A stretch of 64,000 nucleotides of DNA from Brachybacterium sacelli (GCF_017876545.1 NZ_JAGIOD010000002.1:1550001-1614000); one strand, 5' to 3'; shown: positions 36,666 to 45,222, counted from the first letter of the stretch. The notes: a model not told the origin generated them from the letters alone. Translations and numbers: made by a program.

Positions 36666-37475
36666 GTGGAGCTCCCGCAGCTGCGTCGGATCACCGACCT
36701 CGCGGACCCCGCGCTCGACGACTACCTGCGCATGACCGATGTACGGCTGCGCGCCCGGGTCGAGGTCGAGCGGGGGCTGTTCATGGCCGAGAGCTACGAG
36801 GTCATCTCCCGGGCGCTCGAGGCCGGGATGGCCCCGCGCTCCTTCCTCATGAGCGAGAAGTGGCTGGAGAAGTTCGCGCCTCTGTACGCGCGCTTCCCCG
36901 ACGTCCCCGTATTCGTCGGGGAGGAGCCGCTCATCGAGCAGCTCACCGGCTTCCACCTCCATCGCGGGGCCCTCGCCGCCATGCAGCGCCCGGAGCTGCC
37001 CCGGGTCTCGGACCTCCTGCAGGGCGCCCGGACGGTGGCGGTCCTCGAGGACATCGTGGACCACACCAATGTTGGTGCTCTAATTCGTAGTGCCGCGGCG
37101 ATGGGCGTCGATGCAGTTCTCGTCACCCCTCGCTGCGCGGACCCTCTGTACCGGCGTTCGATCCGAGTCTCGATGGGCACGGTCTTCCAGCTCCCCTGGA
37201 CGAGAATCGAGTCCTGGCCGGAGAGCATCGGCACACTCCAGGACTCGGGGTTCATCGTCGCGGGCATGACGCTGGGCGAGGGAGCGATCACTTTGGACGA
37301 ACTGGCCGCAGAAGACCATGAGAAGCTCGCTCTCGTCTTCGGGTCCGAGGGGCATGGATTGACTCCGGCTGCAGACCGTCGGCTCGACAGCAGGGTGACG
37401 ATCCCGGTGATGGGCGGAGTGGATTCGTTGAACGTCGCTGCGGCGGCGGCGGTGGCGTTCTACGCGACGAGGTGA
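36666..37475 (+). CDS. TrmH/SpoU-family RNA 2'-O-methyltransferase (mosaic codon usage)
   Basis: 269 residues from GTG. N-terminal L30e-like RNA-binding region (about 30-120) and SPOUT knot with NVGALIRSAAAMGVDAV (motif 1), LALVFGSEGHGL (motif 2) and IPVMGGVDSLNVAAAAAVAFY (motif 3). Methylates a ribose 2'-O in tRNA or rRNA. From about base 37,070 the codons turn from strongly GC3 to mixed (GTT, GGT, CTA, ATT, CGT, AGT in a row), and the accessory zone begins at its stop. The protein itself looks intact. Confidence 0.9.
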   Translation: MELPQLRRITDLADPALDDYLRMTDVRLRARVEVERGLFMAESYEVISRALEAGMAPRSFLMSEKWLEKFAPLYARFPDVPVFVGEEPLIEQLTGFHLHRGALAAMQRPELPRVSDLLQGARTVAVLEDIVDHTNVGALIRSAAAMGVDAVLVTPRCADPLYRRSIRVSMGTVFQLPWTRIESWPESIGTLQDSGFIVAGMTLGEGAITLDELAAEDHEKLALVFGSEGHGLTPAADRRLDSRVTIPVMGGVDSLNVAAAAAVAFYATR

Positions 37476-37566
37476 GCGTCGAGTTCGACGCCCCACGTCG
37501 CTGCCACTCCTCGTCGGGCGGTTGAACACGCACCGGTTCCGTCGCCCACGCCGGCCACTCATTCAT
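37476..37566 (-). pseudogene. possible N-terminal remnant of a GrpB-family gene
   Basis: ATG 37566 opens MNEWPAWATEPVRVQPPDEEWQRR, and a +1 frame continues GVELDAHLVA before running into the end of the TrmH-type gene. This resembles the start of GrpB/nucleotidyltransferase-like proteins (WATEPV..PPD..W..RG). Only about 30 codons remain. Low-confidence family match. Confidence 0.35.
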
Positions 37567-37715
37567 GAGCCCATCGTCCCATCACCGATCTGTGTCCGGT
37601 CATGAATCGGCGCGCCAGGTCGCCTGTGTCTGCCGCGGCAGTCCGACAATCCGCGCTCTACGGCGGCCGCTCAGTCCTGTGATCGCGCGTTCCACGATTG
37701 ACCGCAGGACGTCGG

Positions 37716-38256
37716 CTACCGCTGCGAAGGTTCGTGGATGCACAGGAAGGCCGCTGCGATGCTCCCGGCCCCGTCGCATCCAGCCCGGTGCGCCAGCGGG
37801 ACGACGTGGCGTCTCCACCAGGCAGCAGCAACCGCAGGGTCGAGGACACCCTCGTCCTCGGCAACGGCGGTGTCGTTGTGCTGGGCACTTCATCGGCGCG
37901 CGGCAGCCTTGACCTGCAGATCCGTCTGCGTCAGGCACGCGCAGGCAAAGGCGACCGTGCAAACAGAGCAGATCACGGCTTCGACGGCGAGCTGGCCCCG
38001 GACTCGTGCGATCGAGAGGCGGTGATGTCCGTCGTCGACGAAATGCAGCTCGCCGACCCGGACCAGCGACACCGGGGACAAACTGGCCGTGCCGATACGA
38101 GCGAGGCGTCCTCGTCGGTCCCGCAGAGCAGGGTTGAGGGGCCGGAACAGCCGGTCGAAGTCTTCTCCGCGCGCCAGGGCCACCACTTTGACCACCACGA
38201 GCTCGGCCCACGCGTCTCGTTTCCGTGCGTCCGTCCCATATCCCCCGGTCCGAACA
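37716..38256 (-). pseudogene. remnant of a ParB-like 'DGHHR' domain protein
   Basis: A minus-strand frame reads FDRLFRPLNPALRDR, then SPVSLVRVGELHFVDDGHHRLSIARVRG, the signature of small actinobacterial proteins with a ParB/sulfiredoxin-like nuclease fold. It stops near 37890, while a neighbouring frame carries DPAVAAAWWRRHVVPLAHRAG and ends at 37716. At least one frameshift, no start codon of its own: a decayed gene. Original function unknown. Confidence 0.45.
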
Positions 38257-38258
38257 GA

Positions 38259-38450
38259 GAGGAAGTCTCTGACTTCGCGCGCAACTTGTTCCGGGGCGTC
38301 TTCCATGACGAAGTGGCAGGCCTGCGGCACGACGACGAGGTCAGCCGCGGGAATGTCATTGCTGAGCCGTTGCGGGTAGCCACATACTGCCAGCGGTCCC
38401 GATCGGCCTACAGAATGCGGACAGGCACGGTGAACCGACCGTTCGCGCTT
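38259..38450 (-). pseudogene. C-terminal remnant of an alpha/beta hydrolase
   Basis: One frame reads FTVPVRIL, then TAG where family members read Trp, then ADRDRWQYVAT; the next frame continues LSNDIPAADLVVVPQACHFVMEDAPEQVAREVRDFL. This is the end of a haloalkane-dehalogenase/epoxide-hydrolase-like protein with the catalytic His (CHF). A nonsense codon plus a frameshift and loss of the N-terminal two thirds show decay. It merges into the ParB-like remnant. Confidence 0.6.
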
Positions 38451-38483
38451 GGTCCCCAGTCGCCGGGCGGAGACAATGGGAGC

Positions 38484-39308
38484 ATGAGGATTGCGACTCT
38501 GAACACTTGGGGACCCCGAGGGGCATGGTCCAAGCGATTAGAGGCAATGCGGGCCGAGTTCGCACGGATTGATGCCGACATCATCACCTTGCAAGAGACG
38601 GTGTTGACCGCCGAGTTCGACCAGGCCGCATTGATGCTCGGTAGCGGATATCGACTTGCCCAGCAAACGGTCCGCGAGTCCGGCGACCGGGGCGTTCCAG
38701 CTGGCCAGGGCATTACGACCGCGAGCAGTTGGCCGCTCGGCGAGGTCGTCGAGGTGGATCTCAACGTCACCGAACGCACCGCGGACTTCGCCTGTGCCTG
38801 TCTGATCACGGAGGTCCTTGCCCCCGAGCCTCTCGGCAGAATCTGGGTGGCCAACCACTTCCCGGACTACCAACTGGACCACGAGCGCGAGCGACTCCTG
38901 CAGGCCCACACCGTCGCAAGAGCCCTCGAACAACTCATCATCGACAAGCCCGGCCACGTCATCGTCGCCGGCGACATGGACGCCGACCCGTCGTCCGACA
39001 GCCTGCGCTTCTGGACGGGGCGGCACGTCATCGGCGAGACCAGTGTCTGCTACCGCAGCGCCACCGAAGCCACACGCGGCGGTGAGGTAATTGAGACCTA
39101 CACGACCGCGAATCCGTTCCAGGTCGACCAAGACTGGCCCTTCCGCAGTATCGACCATGTACTCGTTCGTTGTGGACACAGCGGCCCTTCCCTGATCGCA
39201 CGATCCTGCCGACGCGCCTTTGACGCAGGCCCTACGACCGTCAGCGATCACTATGACTTCGTGGTCGACTACGACATCGCCGCAGATACCGAGGGGATAG
39301 AACATTGA
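38484..39308 (+). CDS. endonuclease/exonuclease/phosphatase (EEP) family protein
   Basis: 274 residues from ATG 38484. EEP fold: IATLNTWG, the metal ligand in ITLQET, NHFPD, VAGDMDADPSS and the terminal SDHYDFVVDY. Such enzymes cut phosphodiester bonds in DNA, inositol phosphates or sphingomyelin; the substrate is not readable. No signal peptide. The frame stays open for 780 nt upstream, but that part overlaps the remnants and is not coding. Confidence 0.85.
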   Translation: MRIATLNTWGPRGAWSKRLEAMRAEFARIDADIITLQETVLTAEFDQAALMLGSGYRLAQQTVRESGDRGVPAGQGITTASSWPLGEVVEVDLNVTERTADFACACLITEVLAPEPLGRIWVANHFPDYQLDHERERLLQAHTVARALEQLIIDKPGHVIVAGDMDADPSSDSLRFWTGRHVIGETSVCYRSATEATRGGEVIETYTTANPFQVDQDWPFRSIDHVLVRCGHSGPSLIARSCRRAFDAGPTTVSDHYDFVVDYDIAADTEGIEH

Positions 39309-39375
39309 GCGACGCCAGGATGGAATGGACCCGCTCACGGATCTACCGAAGCGATAACTTGTGTGGCCAGCTGAC

Positions 39376-39406
39376 CTGAGCGCTGGCGTAGCGCGCCCGC
39401 GCTCAG
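39376..39406. terminator. hairpin between convergent EEP and CGNR genes
   Basis: CTGAGCGC and GCGCTCAG form an 8-bp stem with a 15-nt GC-rich loop, directly before the TAA of the CGNR gene (39407-39409 on the minus strand). Confidence 0.55.
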
Positions 39407-39976
39407 TTAGGGGTGGGCGGCGCGGAAGCGTTCTGCCTTGGCCTGGTTGCCGCAGGTCTTCATGCTGCACCAGCGGCGACGGCGGCCGCGCGAGTTGTCG
39501 AGGAAGAACCAGCCACACCGATCGCAGGCGTGCACGCCTCGCGAGGGCGGGCTGAGCACGAGCCTGATGGCGCGTAGCGCCAGGATGGCGAACACCCCCT
39601 CCGAGGCCAGTGTCGTCATAGAGCCGTCGGGGTTCACGGTGATACCGGCGATGCCGCGGCGGGCGGTCGCCAGCAGGCTGCTCAAGGCGTCTGCGGGGAT
39701 CGTGCGGCCGTCGCTGTGCGCGTCGAAGACCGTCCAGAAGAGCCCACGCAATGCGCGAGCCTCGTCGAGCGCGGCGTCGGGATCAGCGAAACGGCCATAC
39801 GGTTGGTCGGTCGCAGGCAGCAGATGCGTCCGGTCGAGCCACGTGGTGAGTGCGACGGCGTTGGTAAACAGGTCGGCACCGAGTTCGGGTGTACGGCGGT
39901 AGACGGTGTTGGCGAAGTCCAGTGCGAGATCCCCGGCGATGAAATGGTCCTCGACCCATTCGGTGGTGGCGGTCAC
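39407..39976 (-). CDS. CGNR zinc-finger (ABATE domain) regulator
   Basis: 189 residues. N-terminal ABATE ligand-type domain (LALDFANTVYRR) and C-terminal CGNR zinc finger (CDRCGWFFLDNSRGRRRRWCSMKTCGN, here split into CDRCGWFF and WCSMKTCGN). This family is made up of predicted stress or ligand-responsive DNA-binding regulators. It is the last gene of a three-gene operon, ATGA-coupled to the GNAT gene, and is the best candidate to bind the inverted repeat before the operon. Confidence 0.88.
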   Translation of the reverse strand: MTATTEWVEDHFIAGDLALDFANTVYRRTPELGADLFTNAVALTTWLDRTHLLPATDQPYGRFADPDAALDEARALRGLFWTVFDAHSDGRTIPADALSSLLATARRGIAGITVNPDGSMTTLASEGVFAILALRAIRLVLSPPSRGVHACDRCGWFFLDNSRGRRRRWCSMKTCGNQAKAERFRAAHP

Positions 39977-40551
39977 GGGAGGTGATACCTCAGGACGGGC
40001 CGGTCGCGCTTGGGTCGGGCGACCTTCGTGAGCCCCGCGGCGGTGAACGCGCTGTCGATGCCCGTCATCGCCGTGTCTGGCCCGGCTTTGCGTCCGTGGG
40101 AAGGTTCGACCGGGTAGGCCTCGACCGTGCGTGTCCGGGAGGTCTCGGCGAGGTGGTCACAGACGGCGGTGATCCACGCGGGCAGCAGTCCTTCGCTGCG
40201 GTGGCTTTTCTTGATGAGCAGGCAGGTCAGTGAGATGACCGGCTCGTCGTCGACCGGTTGCAGCAGGGTTGAGCGCTGCATGCGGGGGAAGTCCGAGCGA
40301 TCTCCGAAGGCGCACCACGCCACCGGCTCGGTATCGAGATACCCCACGACTCCGGGTGATCTATCGCCTTCTGCGAGTGCGCGCATGGCGGCCTTGTTGC
40401 CCTCGCCCTTGTTATCCACCCACTCAGTGATGCACAGCCGCCAGTGCATGCACCAGCAACCGCGGGCACCGCCGCGTGCACCCATGACGGTCTCGAAGTC
40501 CTCCCAGGTGTCCCGGGTCAGCGGTCTCACTGTCAGTTCTGCTGTGCTCAC
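39973..40551 (-). CDS. GNAT-family N-acetyltransferase
   Basis: 192 residues. N-terminal VRPLTRDTWEDFETVMG and the acetyl-CoA region SLTCLLIKKSHRSEGL fit GNAT proteins of the group with the GCWCM(H)W motif near residue 32. The usual Q/RxxGxG/A loop is replaced by HRSEGL. Substrate unknown. Overlaps both neighbours by 4 nt. Confidence 0.75.
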   Translation of the reverse strand: MSTAELTVRPLTRDTWEDFETVMGARGGARGCWCMHWRLCITEWVDNKGEGNKAAMRALAEGDRSPGVVGYLDTEPVAWCAFGDRSDFPRMQRSTLLQPVDDEPVISLTCLLIKKSHRSEGLLPAWITAVCDHLAETSRTRTVEAYPVEPSHGRKAGPDTAMTGIDSAFTAAGLTKVARPKRDRPVLRYHLP

Positions 40552-41444
40552 GATCGCACCCCTGCGCGGTCGAAGGCGTCACGGGTGAAGGTCACGAGCA
40601 GGTCGGCGACCTCGGCGGCGTGGGTCTCGAGCAGGAAGTGCCCGGCGTCGTAGATGTGGGCCTCGAAGGTGGTGAGTGCGTGGTGGTAGGCGAGGACTTC
40701 GGCGATGTCGAAGGCCGGGTCGTGGCGGCCCCAGAGCACCATGCACGGTGGCTGATGCTCGGCGTGGTAGTCGGCGATCTCGGCGAAGCGGGCGACGTGG
40801 GTGCGGAAGTCGTAGAAGAATTGGAAGTACACCTCGGTGTTGCCCGGCCGCGACAGGCGCTGCCAGTCCAGATGCCACGACTCCGGCGGATGCAACTTTG
40901 CTACCTCATCGGGCACCCCTGCGAGGTAGGTGTCGCGGGTGCCCTCGAAGGTCAGCCAGTCCGGCAGCGCGGCCCGGTTCTCCTCGGTCGGTTCGGCCCA
41001 GTACCGCCGAGCGGAGTCCCACACCTGGCCCAGGCCGGCTTCGTGTGCGTTGCCGTTCTGCACCACCAGGCCCAGCACTTGTTCCGAGTGACGGGTGGCC
41101 ATGAAGTAGCCCACCGGTGTGCTGTAGTCCGTCACGAACAACACGTACTGGGTCACACCGAGGTCATCGAGCAGTGCCTCGATCACGCGCGAGAGGTGCT
41201 CGTAGGTGTACTCGTAGTCCTCGACCGTTGGTGCGTCGGAGAATCCGAAGCCAGGGATGTCCGGGGCGACCACGTAGGCGTGCTCGCCCAAGGTAGGGAG
41301 CACCTCGCGGAAGGAGTAGGACGAGCTGGGGGCTCCGTGCAGCAGCACGACCGCGGTCGATGACGGCACACCGCTCTCGCGGTAGTGCACCTGCAGTCGA
41401 CCGACTTCGCGATGGCGGTGCCGGGTCTTGGCCGAGTGCAGCAT
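40548..41444 (-). CDS. alpha/beta hydrolase (haloalkane dehalogenase/epoxide hydrolase-like)
   Basis: 298 residues. HGAPSSSYSFR (oxyanion region), nucleophile Asp106 in VTDYSTPVG, acid in VLWGRHDPAF and His in YDAGHFLLE. An Asp nucleophile is typical of haloalkane dehalogenases and epoxide hydrolases, not esterases. First gene of the hydrolase-GNAT-CGNR operon, likely induced by its own substrate. Confidence 0.85.
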   Translation of the reverse strand: MLHSAKTRHRHREVGRLQVHYRESGVPSSTAVVLLHGAPSSSYSFREVLPTLGEHAYVVAPDIPGFGFSDAPTVEDYEYTYEHLSRVIEALLDDLGVTQYVLFVTDYSTPVGYFMATRHSEQVLGLVVQNGNAHEAGLGQVWDSARRYWAEPTEENRAALPDWLTFEGTRDTYLAGVPDEVAKLHPPESWHLDWQRLSRPGNTEVYFQFFYDFRTHVARFAEIADYHAEHQPPCMVLWGRHDPAFDIAEVLAYHHALTTFEAHIYDAGHFLLETHAAEVADLLVTFTRDAFDRAGVRS

Positions 41445-41482
41445 GATGCTCCCTTCGCGACGAGGACGATCCTCGTCTCCGA

Positions 41483-41512
41483 GTAACCGTAAAGGACAAA
41501 TTAAACGGTTAC
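41483..41512. promoter_or_regulatory. inverted repeat GTAACCGT-N14-ACGGTTAC upstream of hydrolase operon
   Basis: Two perfect 8-bp arms with half-site spacing of 22 bp (two helical turns), 38 bp upstream of the hydrolase start. The AT-rich spacer is unusual for this DNA. Likely operator for the CGNR regulator encoded at the operon end (inference). Confidence 0.6.
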
Positions 41513-41652
41513 AAGAGGTAAGTCGGCGGCGTGGACTGAGTGACGCGGCCCGACAGTCACTTGGATCGAATCAGAATCGGCCGTGTGACCAGTGCGCTGT
41601 CACAGATCGGACAGCGTGGAGACCTCTGCTCTTCCTGTCGCTCGCGACGAAC

Positions 41653-42394
41653 TCAGCGCTTGCTCAGCCCGCCGTCGACGAAGTAGCGGGAGCCGGTGAC
41701 GTAGGCGGCATCATCGCCGAGCAGGAACAACGCGACGGCTGCGGCTTCGTCGGGCGTACCTGCACGGCTGAGCGGGACGCGGCCGATGACGTCGCGGTTG
41801 AACGTCTCGCGGGTGTCGTCGTCCATGAAGCGTCGGAAGTCGGTGTCGACGTTGCCGGGCACGAGCACATTGACCCGGATGTTTCTCGGTGCCAGTGCCG
41901 TGGCCCAGCCGCGGGCTGCGGACTCAATCGCGCCCTTGGTGGCGGCGTAGACGGTGGCAACCGGCGAGCCTTCGACCGAACCGGTCGAGGAGGTGATCAC
42001 GATCGACGCGCCGTCGTTGAGATGTTGTGTCAGCGCGGCGAGTTGTAGGAAGGCGGCGCGGACGTTGACGGCCATCATGCGGTCGAAGAAGTCGACCGTG
42101 ACCTCTTCCACGGGGGGCGATGTCGGTGTAGCCGGCGTTGAGCCAGAGCCCGTCCAGTCCGGCTCCGGCTTCGGCGACGTGGGTGGCCAGGGCGTTACCT
42201 GTGTCTGGCTCAGCGGCGTCGTTGTGCCATGCCAGCACGCCAGGCATGGCGGATCGAGCGGCTTCCAGTCGGTCGGCGTTGGTGCCGGTGACCATCACCT
42301 GTGCGCCCTCGTCAACCAGCCGCCGGGCACCGGCTAGCCCGATCCCGTTCGTCCCGCCGGTGATGAGCACACGTTTGCCACTGAACTTCGCCAT
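41653..42394 (-). pseudogene. SDR-family oxidoreductase with a frameshift in a C6 tract
   Basis: The N-terminal half starts at ATG 42394 (MAKFSGKRVLITGGTNGIG, NAG-like LWLNAGYTDIAP). The C-terminal half continues in another frame (VEEVTVDFFDRMMAVN, SSTGSVEGSP, YAATKGA, NRDVIG..GTPDE, YFVDGG). The shift falls in the run at 42112-42117, where five instead of six bases would restore one frame through IAPVEEV. All catalytic residues (Ser, Tyr, Lys) survive, so the damage is a single indel, real or from sequencing. Confidence 0.8.
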
Positions 42395-42488
42395 GATCCA
42401 AGTCTCCCACACGAACATCTGACGGAGTCGGTTCCTCATCGATACCGCCATTGGCAAGGTTTCGATCGGGATTCTGCAGCCGAGACGA

Positions 42489-43232
42489 TTATGGGCTGAG
42501 GCGGTCCTCGGTGAGATCACTTGGTTCTGGGTGACGGGTTCTCATCAGGGTGATGCCGACTGCGACACCCCACACCCATAGGAGGGGGAGTGCGACGGCC
42601 CACATGAAGAGTTCCGGGATGACCGTTGAGCCGAGCGACCAGGTGATGCCGGCGAGGAAGGTCGCCGTCCCGGTCGCGGCGGCGATGACCGCAGCCCAGC
42701 GGGGGGCCGGTCCCCGCCTGGAGCAGTGCGCGATGCCGAACAGGGCGAAGGGGAGGCCGTAGACCAGGAGGGGCAGGACGTTGAACAGGGGTGTGCGGAT
42801 CGCGACTTGGACGGCGTCACCGACGGCGACGAGCGTGGCCTGCTGTGTCGGATCTGCTGTCTCCCACTGCGCTGCGAGCCCGGGAATCGCGATCGCGTCG
42901 ATCAGGAACAGCGAAGCCGAAGCTGCGATGCCGACGGCGAAGGTCATGGTTGCGAATCGGCCGAGCCAGCCGCCGCCAGGGTGTGCCTTCTCCATCGCGG
43001 CGAAAGTGGCGAGCCACCCGAGCAGCCCGAGGAGCATGAATAGGTTCGCCGGTGCCCAGGCGGGTGTCGAGAGGACGTGCTCATACACCGTCTCCGATGC
43101 GGATGGATCGGTTCCGGCGGTGAGCGTGCCGTGAAGGATGCCCGTGACCGCGCTCAGCACGGTCGCGATAAAGGTGATTACGCCAGCGGTGCGTAGTCTG
43201 GGAGAGGCGCTATCGGGCGCGGTGGATGACAT
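42489..43232 (-). CDS. multi-pass membrane protein of unknown function
   Basis: 247 residues with about six to seven hydrophobic helices (GVITFIATVLSAVTGIL, NLFMLLGLLGWLATF and so on). General layout resembles DUF4386-like proteins but no diagnostic motif was recognised. Divergent from a TetR gene 29 bp away, which probably controls it. Confidence 0.7.
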   Translation of the reverse strand: MSSTAPDSASPRLRTAGVITFIATVLSAVTGILHGTLTAGTDPSASETVYEHVLSTPAWAPANLFMLLGLLGWLATFAAMEKAHPGGGWLGRFATMTFAVGIAASASLFLIDAIAIPGLAAQWETADPTQQATLVAVGDAVQVAIRTPLFNVLPLLVYGLPFALFGIAHCSRRGPAPRWAAVIAAATGTATFLAGITWSLGSTVIPELFMWAVALPLLWVWGVAVGITLMRTRHPEPSDLTEDRLSP

Positions 43233-43254
43233 ATGTAAGACCCCCTGTAGGATG

Positions 43255-43274
43255 TGAATGAATGTTTACTCACG
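43255..43274. promoter_or_regulatory. imperfect palindrome GTGAATGAATGTTTACTCAC
   Basis: Overlaps the TetR start codon in the divergent intergenic region. A TAGGAT -10-like box (43248-43253) lies 8 nt before the TetR ATG. Likely TetR operator. Confidence 0.5.
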
Positions 43275-43852
43275 GTAGCACGGAGACTTCGGCCACGCGT
43301 CAGCGTGTGATTGAGGCGGCGCGCACGGTCATGGCCGAGCGCGGGATCGCGCGGGTGCGGATTGACGCGGTCGCGCAGGAGGCGGGCCTGTCTGCGGGCG
43401 CTCTCTACCGGCACTTTTCCGGCAGGGAGGACCTGCTGCTGGCGGTGATTCTCGACAGTGCGCCGGGCAACGAGCTTCCCGACATGGATGCCGGCACCGA
43501 GCCCCGCGGGCTGCTGACGAGGCTGGTGAGCGAGGTCTACGCGCATGAGGAGCGCATGGCTTCGATCACTGTCACACTCTTGGCCGATGAATCGTTGAGT
43601 GCCCGGTTTCGTGAGTTGCTTGCTCAAGCGCCGGGTGGTCCCGATGAGTATCCCAAGGGGCTCGCCAGGTCACTTGACGCATTGCAGCAACGCGCGGGCA
43701 TCCCGCCGGAGAAGGACACGCTGACCTGCGCGATGAATGTTCAGGCCCGTTGTTTCCACCACGCGACGCTCGAACGCCTGCACGGGCCGAGTACGCTGCG
43801 AGGCATGCACACCGACCTCGTCGATCAACTCGTCGCCGACCTGATCCAGTAA
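43262..43852 (+). CDS. TetR-family transcriptional regulator
   Basis: 196 residues. N-terminal HTH (about 12-58: RVIEAARTVMAERG, IDAVAQEAGLSAGALYRHFSGREDLL) and a helical ligand domain. Probably represses the divergent membrane protein gene and itself. Confidence 0.88.
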   Translation: MFTHGSTETSATRQRVIEAARTVMAERGIARVRIDAVAQEAGLSAGALYRHFSGREDLLLAVILDSAPGNELPDMDAGTEPRGLLTRLVSEVYAHEERMASITVTLLADESLSARFRELLAQAPGGPDEYPKGLARSLDALQQRAGIPPEKDTLTCAMNVQARCFHHATLERLHGPSTLRGMHTDLVDQLVADLIQ

Positions 43853-43928
43853 GGAAGCTGGCCGCAACCCCTTTTTCCGGTCAAGGGTTGCCTTGGCCAG
43901 TACAGCACGCAGCAGGATCATCCCTCGG

Positions 43929-44384
43929 TTAGGTATTGGCTTCGTCGGTCAGCTCATCGATGATCGTGGCGATGCGCCGCTGACGGGTCTCGGGCCGCTT
44001 GGCGGTGGCGACCCCGTCGGCGCGTTTGCGACGTTTGCTGTACGAGAGTCCGTCGAACGCCGAACGCGCGCCAGCGTGAGCCTCGAGCGCTGCTGCAAGG
44101 TCGTCGGGAACCTCGACTCGGCGTTCGGCGGTGTCGTGCTCGAGCGTGACCTCCACGGTGTCGCCCGCCTGGACACCAGCCGCTTCACGGTTCTGCGCGT
44201 TCAGCGGCAACATGTATATGCCTGAGTACACGGCGACGGTGCTGCGGTAAGTGTGGCCGTTGATGGTCACCAGTATTTTCGGCTTCTTCCCCTCGCCCAT
44301 CGCTGCGACGGCGTCGGCGGGAACGCAGAAGCCGGTGGCGGTCTTGCCGCCGAGTTCGATCTGGGTGGTGAATGTCTGGCTCAT
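43929..44384 (-). CDS. DUF1905/YdeI-like protein
   Basis: 151 residues. N-terminal DUF1905 beta-barrel (ATGFCVPADAVAAMG, KKPKILVTINGHTYRSTVAV, MLPLNAQNREAAGVQAGDTVEVTLE) and C-terminal YdeI/OmpD-associated-type helices (VPDDLAAALEAH, FDGLSYSKRR). YdeI relatives are linked to resistance to antimicrobial peptides. The ATG at 44384 overlaps the VOC stop. Confidence 0.8.
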   Translation of the reverse strand: MSQTFTTQIELGGKTATGFCVPADAVAAMGEGKKPKILVTINGHTYRSTVAVYSGIYMLPLNAQNREAAGVQAGDTVEVTLEHDTAERRVEVPDDLAAALEAHAGARSAFDGLSYSKRRKRADGVATAKRPETRQRRIATIIDELTDEANT

Positions 44385-44836
44385 CCGAGGTGTCCTCTGC
44401 TCCACTCATCGGCGCGTTCCTCGTGCTCGGCCAGCGAGAGGTCCTCCTGGCGGGTGCCCATCGACCACTGGTGGCCGGCCGGGTCTTTGATCTGCGCGTA
44501 GCGGTCGCCCCAGAACGTGTCCTCCGGCGGTTCGAGCGACTCCGCACCGGCCTCGATGCAGCGCTGGTAGGCGGCATCGACGTCGGCCACGTACAGGTGC
44601 AGGGTGACCGGGCTGCCGCCGAGGGCTGTCGGGGTCTGGCCGTCGTCGCTGAAATCGTCGTGCAGCAGCAGTCTGCCGCCATTGATGAGCAGCTCGCAGT
44701 GGAACACCCGACCGTCATCACTGGCGTTGCGGATCAGCTCGTCGGCCCCGAAGGCCGCCTTGTAGAACTCGACGGCCTCATCGGTCGAGGGCACGGTCAG
44801 GTGGGGTGTGATGCCCGCGTATTCGTTGGTGTCCAT
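44381..44836 (-). CDS. VOC-family (PhnB/glyoxalase-like) protein
   Basis: 151 residues with two beta-alpha-beta-beta-beta modules (VEFYKAAFGADEL; YVADVDAAYQRCIEAGAE; DRYAQIKDPAGHQWS). Members bind metals or drugs or act as dioxygenases or isomerases. Encoded 3 nt after the PadR gene, so probably controlled by it. Confidence 0.82.
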   Translation of the reverse strand: MDTNEYAGITPHLTVPSTDEAVEFYKAAFGADELIRNASDDGRVFHCELLINGGRLLLHDDFSDDGQTPTALGGSPVTLHLYVADVDAAYQRCIEAGAESLEPPEDTFWGDRYAQIKDPAGHQWSMGTRQEDLSLAEHEERADEWSRGHLG

Positions 44837-44839
44837 CGT

Positions 44840-45181
44840 TTACTCCTTCGGTCTCGCTTCGTCGAGCAGCCGGACGGCCTGCTCGGATGTCACCAGTGCA
44901 TGCAGATGGCGCAGTTCCTTAGCCGCTGCGGCCTTGCCCGCTTCGGTGATCGCGTATCTGCGCCGTCTCTCGGCGCGTCGGTCGGCTCTTTCGGCAGCCG
45001 GATCGGCATCGACCTCGACGATGAGCTCCTCGACGCGCAGCCGCTGCAAGGTCCGGTACAACGTGCCCGGGCCCAGGCTGACACCCCCTGCTGTCAGCGC
45101 CTCGACATGGTCGATCAGAGCGTAGCCGTGCTGCTCGCCGTCGCTGAGCGCGACCAGCAGCGTGAGCATCGCCGGAGTCAT
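44840..45181 (-). CDS. PadR-family transcriptional regulator
   Basis: 113 residues from ATG 45181. Short PadR with winged helix (MLTLLVALSDGEQHGYALIDHVEAL, LGPGTLYRTLQRL, RRRYAITEAGKAA) and a C-terminal dimer helix. First gene of PadR-VOC-DUF1905; also divergent from an ABC exporter, a common PadR target. Confidence 0.9.
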   Translation of the reverse strand: MTPAMLTLLVALSDGEQHGYALIDHVEALTAGGVSLGPGTLYRTLQRLRVEELIVEVDADPAAERADRRAERRRRYAITEAGKAAAAKELRHLHALVTSEQAVRLLDEARPKE

Positions 45182-45191
45182 GACCACCTAC

Positions 45192-45222
45192 TATCCACAC
45201 TGGATGATATCCATTATGGATA
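45192..45222. promoter_or_regulatory. tandem TATCCA palindromes, likely PadR operator
   Basis: TATCCATTATGGATA (45208-45222) is a near-perfect palindrome, and ATCCACACTGGAT (45193-45205) is a second one 3 bp away. Both lie 12-41 bp upstream of the PadR ATG in unusually AT-rich DNA. Confidence 0.65.

Noticed and set aside
37476..38483. attachment site with integrase at the island border
   Set aside because: No integrase, tRNA end or repeated core could be seen in the window.
37698..38483. 260-residue N-terminal extension of the EEP protein
   Set aside because: It lies antisense to the pseudogene remnants; the ATG at 38484 matches the EEP N-terminus.
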